In this document: positions 19,858 to 29,194 of the stretch, in pieces
Layout of the letters: each line of letters begins with the position of its first letter
How positions within the stretch are numbered: position 1 is the stretch's first letter
Origin: Brucella pseudintermedia
GTDB taxonomy: Bacteria; Pseudomonadota; Alphaproteobacteria; Rhizobiales; Rhizobiaceae
Direction: 5' to 3'
Length of the DNA: 64,000 nt
NCBI RefSeq assembly: GCF_008932435.1
Contig: NZ_WBWE01000004.1
Coordinates: 275,987-339,986 of the forward strand
Notes under the pieces: generated by a model
The model's input: the letters and a program-made list of their open reading frames with translations, nothing else
Databases searched by the model: none
Told to the model about the DNA's origin: nothing
Made by a program: the position numbers and the translations under genes

Positions 19858-21147
19858 TCAGGTGCTGTCCGATTTTCCGAACCTGGCATAAATATCCGCT
19901 CGCGTCTGCGGCACGGCGGAAATGCCACGTTTGCGTTTTGAAGCCACGGTCTGGTTGATCTGGACGGTGCCTCGCTCGAATGCCAGCGAACATCCCGCGA
20001 GATACAGCAGCCAGAGACGCGCTTTCGGATAGCCGATTTCAGCGACGGCCTTATCGAAATTGCCATAGAGGCGCTCGCACCATAACCGGCACGTCATGCC
20101 ATAATGTTCGCGCAGATTTTCAACGTCGTGGACTTCGAAGCCGTGCCCTTCGAGGTTTTCTACCGTCATGCCAAGATGATCGAGCTCTCCACCGGGAAAG
20201 ATATACTTCACAAGCGCCTTATGCTCTGCGCTTTTACGGTTGAAGGATTTCTTGTCCTTTTTCATGCGCCGCGTGATTGCGTGATGCATGTAAAGCCCGC
20301 CAGGGCGCAGAAGCCGGTTCACAGCACTGAAATAGCTATCGTAATTGGCGATACCAACATGCTCGAACATGCCCACAGACGAAATCTTGTCGAACTGACC
20401 GTCAAGCTCTGCATAGGATTTCACGTGAATGGTGATCTTGTCTTCAAGTCCTGCCTGTCTGATCCTTTCGCGGGCCAGCGCCGTTTGGGCCTCCGATAAC
20501 GAAACGCCGGTGCCGATGACACCAAAATTTTGTACTGCATAGATCAGAAGGGCGCCCCAACCGCAGCCGATATCCAGAAGTCGGTCGCCCGGTTTCAATC
20601 GTAATTTTCGGCAGATCAGTTCCAGCTTGTCCTTCTGGGCCTGGTCGATATCATTTGCCCAATCCGTGAAATAGCCGCATGTGTAAACCATTCGCTCGTC
20701 CAGGAATAAGCGGTAAAACTCATTGGAGACATCGTAGTGATGAGTGATTGCCTCCTTGTTTGATCCGCTGACGAAAGGCTCTTTGCCGTTGAGAACTTCG
20801 CGCCCATTGGTTTTGCCGGCAAACAAAAGGGCAGGAAGATCCTTGAGGAGTCGCCATTTGGGCAACTCCTTCAACCTGTTCTTTACGCTCCCGTCGGTTC
20901 TGGCTTTGGCGAGATCGAAGATTGTGCCGTTGCTGATATCAACCCGACCTGAAGTCCAGATATCGATCAGCGAATCGTAGTTCGGTTTGAGAAGGAGCTG
21001 TCGAACGATTGTCGGATCGTTGATCACTAGCGATGGACCATCGAAGGCGCCTATACGCGTACCATCCCATAACTCCACGTTGAACTGTGGGCGCAGCGTT
21101 TCAACAACTGTTCGAATGATGCGAACAGATTTGGCTTCAACCTTCAT
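19858..21147 (-). CDS. cfa: Cyclopropane-fatty-acyl-phospholipid synthase
   Basis: A 429-residue SAM-dependent enzyme that adds a methylene bridge to unsaturated acyl chains of membrane phospholipids. A long N-terminal lipid-binding domain is followed by HHYDVSNEFY and by SAM motif I LLDIGCGWGALLIYA, with the active-site stretch GMFEHVGIANYDSYF. Start 21147 (MKVEAKSV) has GGAGAGG upstream; the frame could extend 5 codons to a GTG. Cyclopropane fatty acids are abundant in Brucella and related bacteria. Convergent with the GntR gene. Confidence 0.93.
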   Translation of the reverse strand: MKVEAKSVRIIRTVVETLRPQFNVELWDGTRIGAFDGPSLVINDPTIVRQLLLKPNYDSLIDIWTSGRVDISNGTIFDLAKARTDGSVKNRLKELPKWRLLKDLPALLFAGKTNGREVLNGKEPFVSGSNKEAITHHYDVSNEFYRLFLDERMVYTCGYFTDWANDIDQAQKDKLELICRKLRLKPGDRLLDIGCGWGALLIYAVQNFGVIGTGVSLSEAQTALARERIRQAGLEDKITIHVKSYAELDGQFDKISSVGMFEHVGIANYDSYFSAVNRLLRPGGLYMHHAITRRMKKDKKSFNRKSAEHKALVKYIFPGGELDHLGMTVENLEGHGFEVHDVENLREHYGMTCRLWCERLYGNFDKAVAEIGYPKARLWLLYLAGCSLAFERGTVQINQTVASKRKRGISAVPQTRADIYARFGKSDST

Positions 21148-21391
21148 GTCAAGCCTCTCCACTGAGATTTCCGATGGTGTATTCCAAGGTCAGCCTAACC
21201 CAAGGCATTTTGCGATTGCAGTCATAAAATCGTGACGGTTGCCGTTCGCGGCCAAAGTTGCTTCGAATGCGGCGTTGTTGAGAAGTGTCTGATACGTTGA
21301 ACTGTGAAACGGTATAGAAACGGCGAGCAAGAATTTGTGATTCGAACAGCTGAAATAGCTGCGCAATGAATCACGTTTAGAGGCAAAGAGC

Positions 21392-21631
21392 ATGGAATTT
21401 CCCCGTGATATTGCAGATGCGGCCAGAAATTTGTGGCTCGAAGTCTCGGAAGCGAACGAAAAAATAGCACCTGTCGATGCAATTGCGCTTGCTATCCTCA
21501 GGGAAAGGCAGCGATGCGCGACAATTGCGCTTTGCGTATTTGATGATGAAGAGTGGTCAGACGATTATCGCATGGCAGGCGGCTTGGCAGCAGATGCGAT
21601 ACTTGCAGGCAATGGCAATCTGTCAGATTAG
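21392..21631 (+). CDS. Small hypothetical protein
   Basis: A 79-residue mildly acidic protein with a likely ribosome site (AGAGGCAAAGAG) before the ATG. It contains an alternating helical pattern (DAIALAILRERQRCATIAL) and ends ADAILAGNGNLSD. The pattern resembles short rhizobial proteins of unknown function; no domain is recognised. Divergent from cfa and upstream of a lipoprotein gene. Confidence 0.5.
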   Translation: MEFPRDIADAARNLWLEVSEANEKIAPVDAIALAILRERQRCATIALCVFDDEEWSDDYRMAGGLAADAILAGNGNLSD

Positions 21632-21678
21632 AGTCTTGCATCGTCGTTGAAACCCATCGCACATGGAAATGGATTGAA

Positions 21679-22059
21679 ATGGTCGTCAAATATTCGGGGT
21701 TAGGGGTTGTTTGCCTGCTTTCACTGGCAACGGTTGGATGCACGACGTCGCCGCAGAATTATGCAGCTGCTCTCTCATCTCAGGATCCCAAATGGCAGTC
21801 ACCGCAGTGCGAAGAAATTCGTGCCGAGGCGGTGAACTACGAGGCGAGAGAAAAGAAGGCTTCCGATTTGGCGCCGGGACTTCTTATCGGCCCCTACGGA
21901 CTGGCCATTGCGGCAGCGATAAAAGAGAACGACGAGAAGCGGAGAAAGCAGTTCGTCCGGGAGATGCATCTGCGCTGCTCAAGCTTGCCCTTGCCGAGGG
22001 AACTAGAAAATACCCAAAGCGAAATGTACCAGTCGAAACGGACCGACAATTTTCGATAG
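21679..22059 (+). CDS. Small putative lipoprotein
   Basis: A 126-residue protein beginning MVVKYSGLGVVCLLSLATVGC, a signal peptide with a lipobox-like TVGC, so a probable lipid-anchored envelope protein. A second hydrophobic stretch LLIGPYGLAIAAAIKEN lies mid-protein, followed by a basic EKRRKQFVREMHLRC segment. Function unknown. The start was chosen at the hydrophobic signal; the frame is open further upstream into the preceding gene. Confidence 0.6.
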   Translation: MVVKYSGLGVVCLLSLATVGCTTSPQNYAAALSSQDPKWQSPQCEEIRAEAVNYEAREKKASDLAPGLLIGPYGLAIAAAIKENDEKRRKQFVREMHLRCSSLPLPRELENTQSEMYQSKRTDNFR

Positions 22060-22107
22060 GTCGTATGGCTCGATACGTTGTTCCGACCTCTTCCACAGTG
22101 AGTTAAA

Positions 22108-23040
22108 ATGTCCAAATTCGTACCTGTAATTGCGTTGCATGGCGGCGCTGGAACCATTCTCAAGGCCAATATGACGCCCGAAAAAGAGGCCGCGTATCAC
22201 GCTGGTCTGCGGGAATGCCTGCAGGCTGGATTAGCGGTTCTGCACAAGGGCGGCAAAGCTCTCGACGCCGTGACCGTTTCCGTGATTGCTCTGGAAGAAA
22301 ATCCGCTCTTCAATGCGGGTCGGGGAGCGGTTTTCACGGCCGACGAAACGCACGAGATGGATGCCGCGATCATGGATGGCGCAACGCGCGCTTGTGGGGC
22401 AATTTCCGGAATTTGCGGACCGCGCAATCCCGTGCTGGCGGCACGGGCCGTGATGGAGCAGACCGAACACGTATTTTTGGCAGGTGAAGGAGCAAAGCGT
22501 TTTTGCGAAGCGGCAGGTCTGGAAATGATGGCTCCGGAATGGTTCTCCACCGAACAGCGTCGCAAGGCATTGCATGACGAACTGGAACGTCGTCGTAGTG
22601 GCGCTGCCGATGACGGCGATCCAGCCCGTAAGCATGGAACGGTAGGCGCAGTAGCACTGGACAGCTTCGGACATCTGGCTGCCGCAACCTCCACGGGCGG
22701 TATGACGGCCAAGACACCGGGGCGCGTTGGCGACAGCCCGGTCATCGGTGCGGGAACCTGGGCGGATGACCAGACCGTTGCGCTTTCTGCCACTGGTCAC
22801 GGAGAATATTTCATCCGCTGGGCGGTGGGCCATGAAGTGGATGCGCGGATGCGCTGGGCGGGGCAGTCCCTCCACGATGCGGCGGGCGCTGTCGTTCGCG
22901 AGCTTGGCGAAATTGGCGGTTCTGGCGGTCTTGTTGCAGTCGACCGTAAAGGCAATGTCAGCCTGCCGTTCAACAGTCCGGGCATGTATCGCGCCTGGTG
23001 CGGTACAGATGGCGAGATTCATACCGCAATCTACCGATAG
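22108..23040 (+). CDS. Isoaspartyl peptidase / plant-type L-asparaginase (Ntn hydrolase)
   Basis: A 310-residue asparaginase-2 family protein starting MSKFVPVIALHGGAGTI. The precursor is expected to self-cleave before the Thr in KHGTVGAVALD (about residue 179), making that Thr the N-terminal nucleophile of the beta chain; GGMTAKTPGRVGDSPVIGAG follows as the substrate-binding loop. It hydrolyses beta-aspartyl dipeptides and L-asparagine. The gene stands alone, before a convergent GntR gene. E. coli iaaA is the closest named relative I recognise. Confidence 0.9.
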   Translation: MSKFVPVIALHGGAGTILKANMTPEKEAAYHAGLRECLQAGLAVLHKGGKALDAVTVSVIALEENPLFNAGRGAVFTADETHEMDAAIMDGATRACGAISGICGPRNPVLAARAVMEQTEHVFLAGEGAKRFCEAAGLEMMAPEWFSTEQRRKALHDELERRRSGAADDGDPARKHGTVGAVALDSFGHLAAATSTGGMTAKTPGRVGDSPVIGAGTWADDQTVALSATGHGEYFIRWAVGHEVDARMRWAGQSLHDAAGAVVRELGEIGGSGGLVAVDRKGNVSLPFNSPGMYRAWCGTDGEIHTAIYR

Positions 23041-23124
23041 GTGAAGGGCAGGCGGGATTTAGGCGATTTTCGATTGAACCATAATCCCGCTGGGATGCAG
23101 CCATGCACTAGCTGCCGGAGCGTT

Positions 23125-23808
23125 CTACATCGAATCGCGGACGCGTTCCCAGGCTTTCGTCAAATGCCGCCCCAGCACCTCGGAAAGCCGTTCCGCGTTG
23201 CGGGCTTCGAGAGCCGCGATCATTTCTTCATGCTCGGATACGGCTGCTGCCCATTTTTCTGCGCCCTCATGCCCCACAAAGCGGATGCGCTTCAGCCGCG
23301 TCTGCAACATCTGGTGAATATCCGCGAGCGTTGGATTTTTGGCGAGACGGACAATAGCCAGATGTATCTGCTGATTGAGCTTGTAATATTGCAAGCGGTC
23401 GGACTGCTTATAACGCCCGATCATTTCATCATGCAGTGCCCGAACCTCTGCTATTTCCTCGTCGGTAGCCAGTTCGCAGGCGAGTTTTCCGGCTAGCTCT
23501 TCCAAGCTGCGCAGGACTGTAAGCATGTCCTTGACATCGGCTGCACTGAATCGTTTCACGACGGCGCCGCGGCTTGGAACCAGTTCCACCAAACCTTCGC
23601 TGGCCAAATACTTGATGGCTTCACGCAGCGGCGTGCGGGACACGCCAAGCTGTTCGCCGAGCTGCCCTTCATGCAGGCGTGTGCCTGGTTCCAACTGCCC
23701 TTCGATGATCATGTCGCGCAAATGGTTGACGAGCATATCGTGCAAAGCAGTGCGGCGGAACGCCTGTGAGCCGTTATCGGCGGGCTCGGTTTTCTGAATT
23801 TTGTCCAT
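23125..23808 (-). CDS. GntR-family FCD regulator of the pdxA2/TTT locus
   Basis: A 227-residue protein with winged helix GTRLHEGQLGEQLGVSRTPL then REAIKYLASEGL (about residues 40-80), and an FCD domain with the metal-ligand style D..H....H pattern. Divergent from pdxA2 at 23983. Two copies of TGCATACAGAAT lie in between and are probable operators. Likely a repressor responding to a sugar acid carried by the adjacent transporter. Confidence 0.85.
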   Translation of the reverse strand: MDKIQKTEPADNGSQAFRRTALHDMLVNHLRDMIIEGQLEPGTRLHEGQLGEQLGVSRTPLREAIKYLASEGLVELVPSRGAVVKRFSAADVKDMLTVLRSLEELAGKLACELATDEEIAEVRALHDEMIGRYKQSDRLQYYKLNQQIHLAIVRLAKNPTLADIHQMLQTRLKRIRFVGHEGAEKWAAAVSEHEEMIAALEARNAERLSEVLGRHLTKAWERVRDSM

Positions 23809-23898
23809 CGACCGTTTTTCTCAAAAAGTAAGCTCGAATCCAACTCGCCATCTGGAGCGAAGATGGCTGGCTCACCTGCAACCGTCAATATAAAATGC

Positions 23899-23966
23899 TG
23901 CATACAGAATACAAAATGCTTGCATCGCGCGGAGGACTAGCATATGCATGTTGCATACAGAATGCA
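23899..23966. promoter_or_regulatory. Paired GntR operator candidates between the regulator and pdxA2
   Basis: TGCATACAGAATACA (23899-23913) and TGCATACAGAATGCA (23952-23966) share 13 of 15 bases; the second is an inverted repeat TGCAT-N5-ATGCA. Their centres are 53 bp apart, about five helical turns, so two dimers would sit on the same DNA face and could loop. Confidence 0.6.
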
Positions 23967-23982
23967 GACGAGGAGGATGCGA

Positions 23983-25014
23983 ATGACCGCCACTGGCGCT
24001 GAACCGAGCGTGATTGCGCTTGCAATGGGAGATCCAGCCGGTGTCAGTCCCGAACTGACGGCGCGGGTTCTCGCCCTGCCCGATGTCCAGAAAGAAGCGC
24101 ATCTCATCGTTTTCGGTGATCGCCGTGTTCTGGATGAAGGCACGCGTGTGGCTGGTGTCGAGCTTGATCTACAGGATGCCAGTATCGAAAATGCGTCCGA
24201 TATGCCGGTGGGCAGGCACGTCTTCGTTGACTTGAAGAATCTCGATCCGAAGGATGTTGTGCGCAGCGAGGCCACATTGATTGGCGGAACTTTCGCGACG
24301 AACAATTTCCGCACTGCATTGAAGTTTGCCGACGCAGGTCACGCGCAGGCCGTTTGCTTCACGCCGTTCAACAAGCAGGCCATGCGGTTTGCCTATCCAG
24401 GCTACGACGACGAAATCCGCTTTGTTGCCGATGTGCTGAACTTCACCGGCAAGGTGCGTGAATTCAATGTCCTGGAGAAGGTTTGGAACGCACGCGTTAC
24501 GTCGCATATTCCGCTCAAGGATGTGGCCTCAACCCTGACCATCGAAGGAATTCTTGCCGAGCTCGAGCTGGCTTGGGCGTGCTTGAGAAAGGCTGGCTAT
24601 GACAATCCGAAGATTGCGGTAGCCGGTCTTAATCCACATGCCGGTGACGGAGGCAGCTTCGGTATGGAGGAAATCGACATCATTGAGCCAGCGGTAAAGG
24701 CTGCCAAGGCCAAGGGGTTCGACGTGGATGGGCCTTTTCCGGCCGACACAGTATTCCTGCGTGCTCTCAAGGACAGCTTTCAGGCGGTGCTGACAATGTA
24801 TCACGATCAGGGTCAGATCGCGATGAAGCTGATGGGGTTCGACAAAGGCGTGACCATGATGGGCGGATTGCCGTTCCCGCTTTGCACGCCCGCCCATGGC
24901 ACAGCCTATGATATCGCCGGGAAAGGAGTCGCGGACGTGGGTGCTACCCGCGAAGCGATCCTGCTTGCGGCACGGATGGCGAAAAGAGCCGAGGCGCTTT
25001 CGAACGCTGCCTGA
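23983..25014 (+). CDS. PdxA-family dehydrogenase, PdxA2-type (sugar-acid catabolism)
   Basis: A 343-residue relative of 4-hydroxythreonine-4-phosphate dehydrogenase: ALAMGDPAGVSPEL at the N-terminus and three metal-binding His in TSHIPLKD, LNPHAGDGGSFG and MYHDQGQIAMK. Family members oxidise and decarboxylate a phosphorylated hydroxy acid. PdxA2 versions placed in catabolic operons act on 4-phospho-threonate or erythronate rather than in vitamin B6 synthesis, and the GntR/TTT neighbourhood favours this here. No DUF1537 kinase is adjacent, which is unusual for PdxA2; the nearest is oiaK, 6 kb away. Start 23983 has GGAGG 6 bases upstream. Confidence 0.82.
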   Translation: MTATGAEPSVIALAMGDPAGVSPELTARVLALPDVQKEAHLIVFGDRRVLDEGTRVAGVELDLQDASIENASDMPVGRHVFVDLKNLDPKDVVRSEATLIGGTFATNNFRTALKFADAGHAQAVCFTPFNKQAMRFAYPGYDDEIRFVADVLNFTGKVREFNVLEKVWNARVTSHIPLKDVASTLTIEGILAELELAWACLRKAGYDNPKIAVAGLNPHAGDGGSFGMEEIDIIEPAVKAAKAKGFDVDGPFPADTVFLRALKDSFQAVLTMYHDQGQIAMKLMGFDKGVTMMGGLPFPLCTPAHGTAYDIAGKGVADVGATREAILLAARMAKRAEALSNAA

Positions 25015-25079
25015 TTGCCGGCATTTTGACATTATCGGCGTGGGAGGAGGCCCATGCCGCTTAACCGGGAGGAAAGACC

Positions 25080-26071
25080 ATGAAGAAGTCTCTGCGCATT
25101 GCATGTCTCGCCGCAGGAGTGACGATAATTGCCTCGTCAGCGTATGCATTCGAGCCGACGCGCCCTGTGGAATTTGTCGTAACCGCCGGACCCGGCGGAG
25201 GGACCGATATCTTCGCGCGCACGATCCAGTCGATTATCGGCAAGTATAACCTGATGAGCGCGCCAATCGTCGTGACCAATAAGGGGAGTGCAGGCGGGGC
25301 CGAAGGGTTTGTCTATACAGCTGGTTATAAGGGGGATCCATACAAGCTCGCTTTCGGCACGAACAACGCCTACCTTTTGCCGGTGCGCGCCAAGGTTCCT
25401 TACAAATCGGACGATTTGATCCCCGTTTCAGCCCTTGCTGCGGACGAGTTCATCCTTTGGGTCAACGGAAAGTCCGACTTCAAGACAGCCGCGGAATTCG
25501 TCGCCAAGGCGAAGGACGACGCAGGTATGAAAGTTGGCGGAAGCCAGTCCAAGGATGTTGACACCAGATTCTTACATCCATGATCAACGATGCCACAGGC
25601 TCGAAACTCGGCTATATTCCCTTCAAGAGCGGTGGCGAAGCCGCCGTCCAGCTTGCTGGCGAGCACATCGCCGCCAACGTCAACAATCCAAGCGAGAACC
25701 TCGGCCAATGGCAGGCGGGCATGGTAAAGCCCCTTTGTGTCTTCAAGAGCGAGAAGCTCAAGGGAGAAGGCAAGGTCGCTGGCGATATGGGATGGAGCGA
25801 CATTCCGACCTGTAAGGAATCAGGAATCGCAATCGAAAATTACTCTATGCCGCGCACAGTCTGGCTACCAGCAGGTGTCGATCAGGAAGTCGTCGACTAC
25901 TATGCTGGCATACTCAAGAAAGTTGCCGAGACACCCGAATGGGCGAAGTATCTTGCCGATAGTTCGCAATCTGCCGCCTATATGAGCGGAAACGATCTTT
26001 CGTCCTTTATCAAGAACGATGAAACGGCGGTAACGGCGGTGCTCAAGCGCGAAGGCTGGCTAGCCAACTGA
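25080..26071 (+). pseudogene. TctC-type tripartite tricarboxylate transporter binding protein, frameshifted
   Basis: Two consecutive frames together make one TctC/Bug-family periplasmic binding protein of about 330 residues. Signal peptide MKKSLRIACLAAGVTII with cleavage near AYA-F; VVTAGPGGGTDIFART; then GYIPFKSGGEAAVQLAG and VNNPSEN. Frame 1 runs to a stop at 25583. The correct continuation (Gln-Ile-Leu-Thr-Ser-Met-Ile-Asn) needs one extra base near 25563-25566, in ACACCAG. One missing C in a CC run explains it, so this is either a real single-base pseudogene or a sequence error. If real, the transporter lacks its receptor. Confidence 0.85.
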
Positions 26072-26132
26072 CGTTTCGGGCATTTGCGCAGGTGCCGGTG
26101 GCACCTGCATCTTCCATCGAAGGAGCTCATCC

Positions 26133-26633
26133 ATGAGTGAGAAAGGCGAAGGCGGAATTTCCCGCTTCACCGTCGAGGCGGGCGTGGCTCTCCTCACGGG
26201 CGCGCTGGGAGCTGCGGTTTGTTACGGCTCGCAACAAGCCGGTACGGGCTGGACGGAAATGGGGCCGGATGCGGGTTATTTTCCATTCTATATCGGCCTG
26301 CTGATCATGTTCGGAAGCGCGGTCAATCTTTTTGTGGCATTTGTGAAATATCGTAGCAGCGGGGAAGTATTCGTCGAACTCTCCCGGCTGAAGCCAGTTC
26401 TCGGTTTCGCTTTGCCGCTGGTTGCCTTCGCTGCCATATCGACGATTTTAGGGCTTTATGTCGGCACGGCAGTCTACATCGCTGGAGCTATGATGCTTCA
26501 GGGGCGCTACAGGTGGTGGGCTTCCTTGCCAGCCGGCATTGCGGTTTCCTTCTTCTTTTTCGTCATTTTTGAAATCGGCTTCAAGGTTCCGCTCCTTAAA
26601 GGCCCGGTCGAGGCTTTCTTCGGGATTTATTGA
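26133..26633 (+). CDS. TctB-type small membrane subunit of a tripartite tricarboxylate transporter
   Basis: A 166-residue protein with about four membrane segments (VALLTGALGAAVCYG, FPFYIGLLIMFGSAVNLFVA, VLGFALPLVAFAAISTILG and the C-terminal FFFFVIFEIGF stretch), fitting the TctB family. It forms the membrane complex with TctA. The gene follows tctC after 61 bases, with GAAGGAG before the ATG. Confidence 0.88.
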   Translation: MSEKGEGGISRFTVEAGVALLTGALGAAVCYGSQQAGTGWTEMGPDAGYFPFYIGLLIMFGSAVNLFVAFVKYRSSGEVFVELSRLKPVLGFALPLVAFAAISTILGLYVGTAVYIAGAMMLQGRYRWWASLPAGIAVSFFFFVIFEIGFKVPLLKGPVEAFFGIY

Positions 26634-26666
26634 TACCGGAAAGTCCGATGTCTTTGGAGGAAAGAC

Positions 26667-28196
26667 ATGGAAAATTTCAGTCTCCTGATGGAGGGCTTTG
26701 CCCACATACTCAGCTTCAATCATGTTTTGCTGATGATGCTGGGGGTTACGCTTGGAATTCTGGTTGGCGTCCTGCCGGGATTGGGCGCCCCCAACGGCGT
26801 TTCCCTGCTCTTGCCGCTGACTTTCACGATGGACCCGATCTCGGCGATTATTCTGCTTTCCTGCATGTATTGGGGGGCGTTGTTTGGCGGATCGACAACA
26901 TCCATCCTGTTCAATATTCCGGGCGAACCTTCGTCTGTCGCCACGACCTTTGACGGATATCCGATGGCGAAGGCCGGACATGCGAGCCGAGCCCTAACGC
27001 TTGCTTTCGTTTCGGCTGGCATCGGCGCGCTGGCCGGAGTGGTGATGATTACACTGCTTTCGAGCTGGGTCGCAAATTTCGCACTGCGGTTTTCGTCACC
27101 GGAATATTTCGCTGTTTATTTTCTGGCTTTCGCCAGTTTCATATCCATGGGCGCTCAATCGCCCTTCAAGACGCTCGTTTCCATGATGATCGGCTTCGCC
27201 TTTGCTGCGGTGGGCATGGACACGATCTCCGGCAATCTGCGCCTGACATTCGAGATACCGGAACTCATCAAGGGGATTTCCTTCTTGATCGCGGTGATGG
27301 GCCTGTTCGGGATCGGTGAATTGTTGCTGACGACGGAGGAGGGGCTTCGTTTCGACGGTATCAAGGCGCGGGTGCGTCTTGGCGAGATTGGGCGTACGCT
27401 GTTGGAAATGCCGCGCTATTGGTTTACGCTTGCACGTTCCACGCTGATCGGCATCTGGATGGGGATAACGCCTGCGGGGCCAACAGCGGCATCCTTTATG
27501 AGCTACGGTGTGGCTCGCCGTTCTGCACGCGACAAATCGAAGTTCGGCAAGGGGGACCCTCGCGGCATCGTGGCACCGGAAACCGCTGACCATTCTGCCG
27601 GCACATCCGCGCTTCTTCCCATGCTGGCGCTTGGTGTGCCGGGCTCGGCTACCGCAGCCGTGATGATGGGTGGCCTGATGATATGGGGCCTCACTCCCGG
27701 CCCGACATTGTTTACCGATCGTCCGGATTTCGTTTGGGGTCTGATCGCCTCCATGTATCTCGGCAACATTGTCGCCGTCATTCTGGTGATTGCGACCGTG
27801 CCGCTCTACGCATCGATCCTGCGCGTGCCGTTCTCAATCATCGGTCCGATCATTGTAGCGGTCATTTTTTCCGGCGCTTATCAGGTTGCCAATTCGATAA
27901 CCGATGTGTGGTTGGTGATCGCATTTGGCGTGCTGGGATATATTTTCAAGAAGCTCGATTATCCGCTGGCGCCGTTGGTTCTCGCCATGGTTCTTGGAGA
28001 CAAGGCAGAAGATGCATTCCGCCAGTCGATGATGATGTCCGGCGGTCAGCTTTCGATATTCTGGTCGAATGGCTTGGTTGCTTCCCTGATGGCGTTCGGC
28101 GTCTTCCTGCTGGTCTCTCCAGCCATCTTCTGGGCGATCGGCAGGCTGCGAGACCGGAAGCCTGAAATTCCCTCAAGTAATGGCAATGTGGCGTGA
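26667..28196 (+). CDS. TctA-type large membrane subunit of a tripartite tricarboxylate transporter
   Basis: A 509-residue polytopic protein with the TctA signatures GILVGVLPGLGAPNGVSLLLPLT (about residues 28-50) and GVPGSATAAVMMGGLMIWGL (about 330). Ten or more hydrophobic segments. TTT systems use an ion gradient to import carboxylates captured by a TctC receptor; here the cargo is likely a sugar acid judging from PdxA2 and the downstream enzymes. The stop overlaps the next gene by 4 bases (GTGA). Confidence 0.92.
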   Translation: MENFSLLMEGFAHILSFNHVLLMMLGVTLGILVGVLPGLGAPNGVSLLLPLTFTMDPISAIILLSCMYWGALFGGSTTSILFNIPGEPSSVATTFDGYPMAKAGHASRALTLAFVSAGIGALAGVVMITLLSSWVANFALRFSSPEYFAVYFLAFASFISMGAQSPFKTLVSMMIGFAFAAVGMDTISGNLRLTFEIPELIKGISFLIAVMGLFGIGELLLTTEEGLRFDGIKARVRLGEIGRTLLEMPRYWFTLARSTLIGIWMGITPAGPTAASFMSYGVARRSARDKSKFGKGDPRGIVAPETADHSAGTSALLPMLALGVPGSATAAVMMGGLMIWGLTPGPTLFTDRPDFVWGLIASMYLGNIVAVILVIATVPLYASILRVPFSIIGPIIVAVIFSGAYQVANSITDVWLVIAFGVLGYIFKKLDYPLAPLVLAMVLGDKAEDAFRQSMMMSGGQLSIFWSNGLVASLMAFGVFLLVSPAIFWAIGRLRDRKPEIPSSNGNVA

Positions 28197-29170
28197 TCGC
28201 GACGGGTCATGCAAATGAACAGGAATGCAAGTTGAAACAGAAGACTTCCAAATGGACACGCGAAACCTGGCCAATTGCAGCGGCGATGATCCAGTATCCC
28301 AATATGCTGCCGGACGGCAGTTCAGTGCAGGATCAGTCGGCGGAAGATTGGGCTTACACCTTGTCCGATGTGGCGGATGCGGGTTTTACGGAGCTTGACC
28401 CTACAGACAGCTGGCTGCGGCTCGCTGATTTGTCGCCTGCGCGCCGCGCTGAGTTCATGGCCGTTGTCAAATCGCTAGGTCTCACCATTCCTGCAATTTC
28501 GACCTCGCGGCGCAGCGTGATCAACGCCCAACGCGGCGATGAATATCTGGAGTATGGACACAGAGTCATCGACACCGCGAAAGAGATCGGCGCGGGCAGC
28601 GTGTCCTTCGGGTTGTTTGAACCGCTCACAGATGCACAGAAACAGGCATTGTGGTTCTGGACGGTTGACGGGGCGAAGAACCCGGACGACCCGGCTGTCT
28701 GGAAAAAGGCCGTGGAGCGAATTCGCGAACTCGGACGCCATGCGGAGGAACTCGGTATAGAGCTTTCGCTTGAAATGTATGAGGATACTTATCTTGGCAC
28801 TGCGGACAGTTCGGTTCGTTTTGTCGAGGAAGTCGGTCTCGACAATGTCGGAATCAACGCCGATCTGGGCAATCTCATCCGTCTGCACCGTCCGGTCGAG
28901 CACTGGCAGCAGATGATGGAGAAGGTGGCGCCTTACGCAAAGTTCTGGCACGTAAAGAACGCCACTCGCACCGAAGACCCAGCGTCAGGCGTCATCGTCA
29001 CGCATCCAGCTCCCCTCGAAAGCGGCATAATCAATTATCGCGCAGCGATCAGGATGGCACTGGAACACGGATTTGCCAGCCCTTTTTTATGTGAACATTA
29101 TGGTGGCGACGGGCTTTCCGTTTCGGCTACAAATCGTGACTACCTGCGCCGCATCCTGCCACGCGGCTAA
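28193..29170 (+). CDS. AP-endonuclease-2/xylose isomerase-like TIM barrel; candidate 3-oxo-isoapionate decarboxylase
   Basis: A 325-residue TIM-barrel protein of the sugar phosphate isomerase/epimerase superfamily. Metal ligands are likely the Glu in LEMYEDTY, Asp in NADLGN, the His in FWHVKNATR and Glu in CEHYGGDG. A member of this superfamily, as I recall OiaC, decarboxylates 3-oxo-isoapionate to L-erythrulose. With a DHA-kinase-like gene directly downstream and the apionate locus 8 kb away this is plausible, but an isomerase for another sugar acid is possible. The GTG at 28193 overlaps tctA; an alternative TTG start lies about 36 bases later. Confidence 0.6.
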   Translation: MIATGHANEQECKLKQKTSKWTRETWPIAAAMIQYPNMLPDGSSVQDQSAEDWAYTLSDVADAGFTELDPTDSWLRLADLSPARRAEFMAVVKSLGLTIPAISTSRRSVINAQRGDEYLEYGHRVIDTAKEIGAGSVSFGLFEPLTDAQKQALWFWTVDGAKNPDDPAVWKKAVERIRELGRHAEELGIELSLEMYEDTYLGTADSSVRFVEEVGLDNVGINADLGNLIRLHRPVEHWQQMMEKVAPYAKFWHVKNATRTEDPASGVIVTHPAPLESGIINYRAAIRMALEHGFASPFLCEHYGGDGLSVSATNRDYLRRILPRG

Positions 29171-29194
29171 TGACCCGGACCAAGGACTGTTTCA

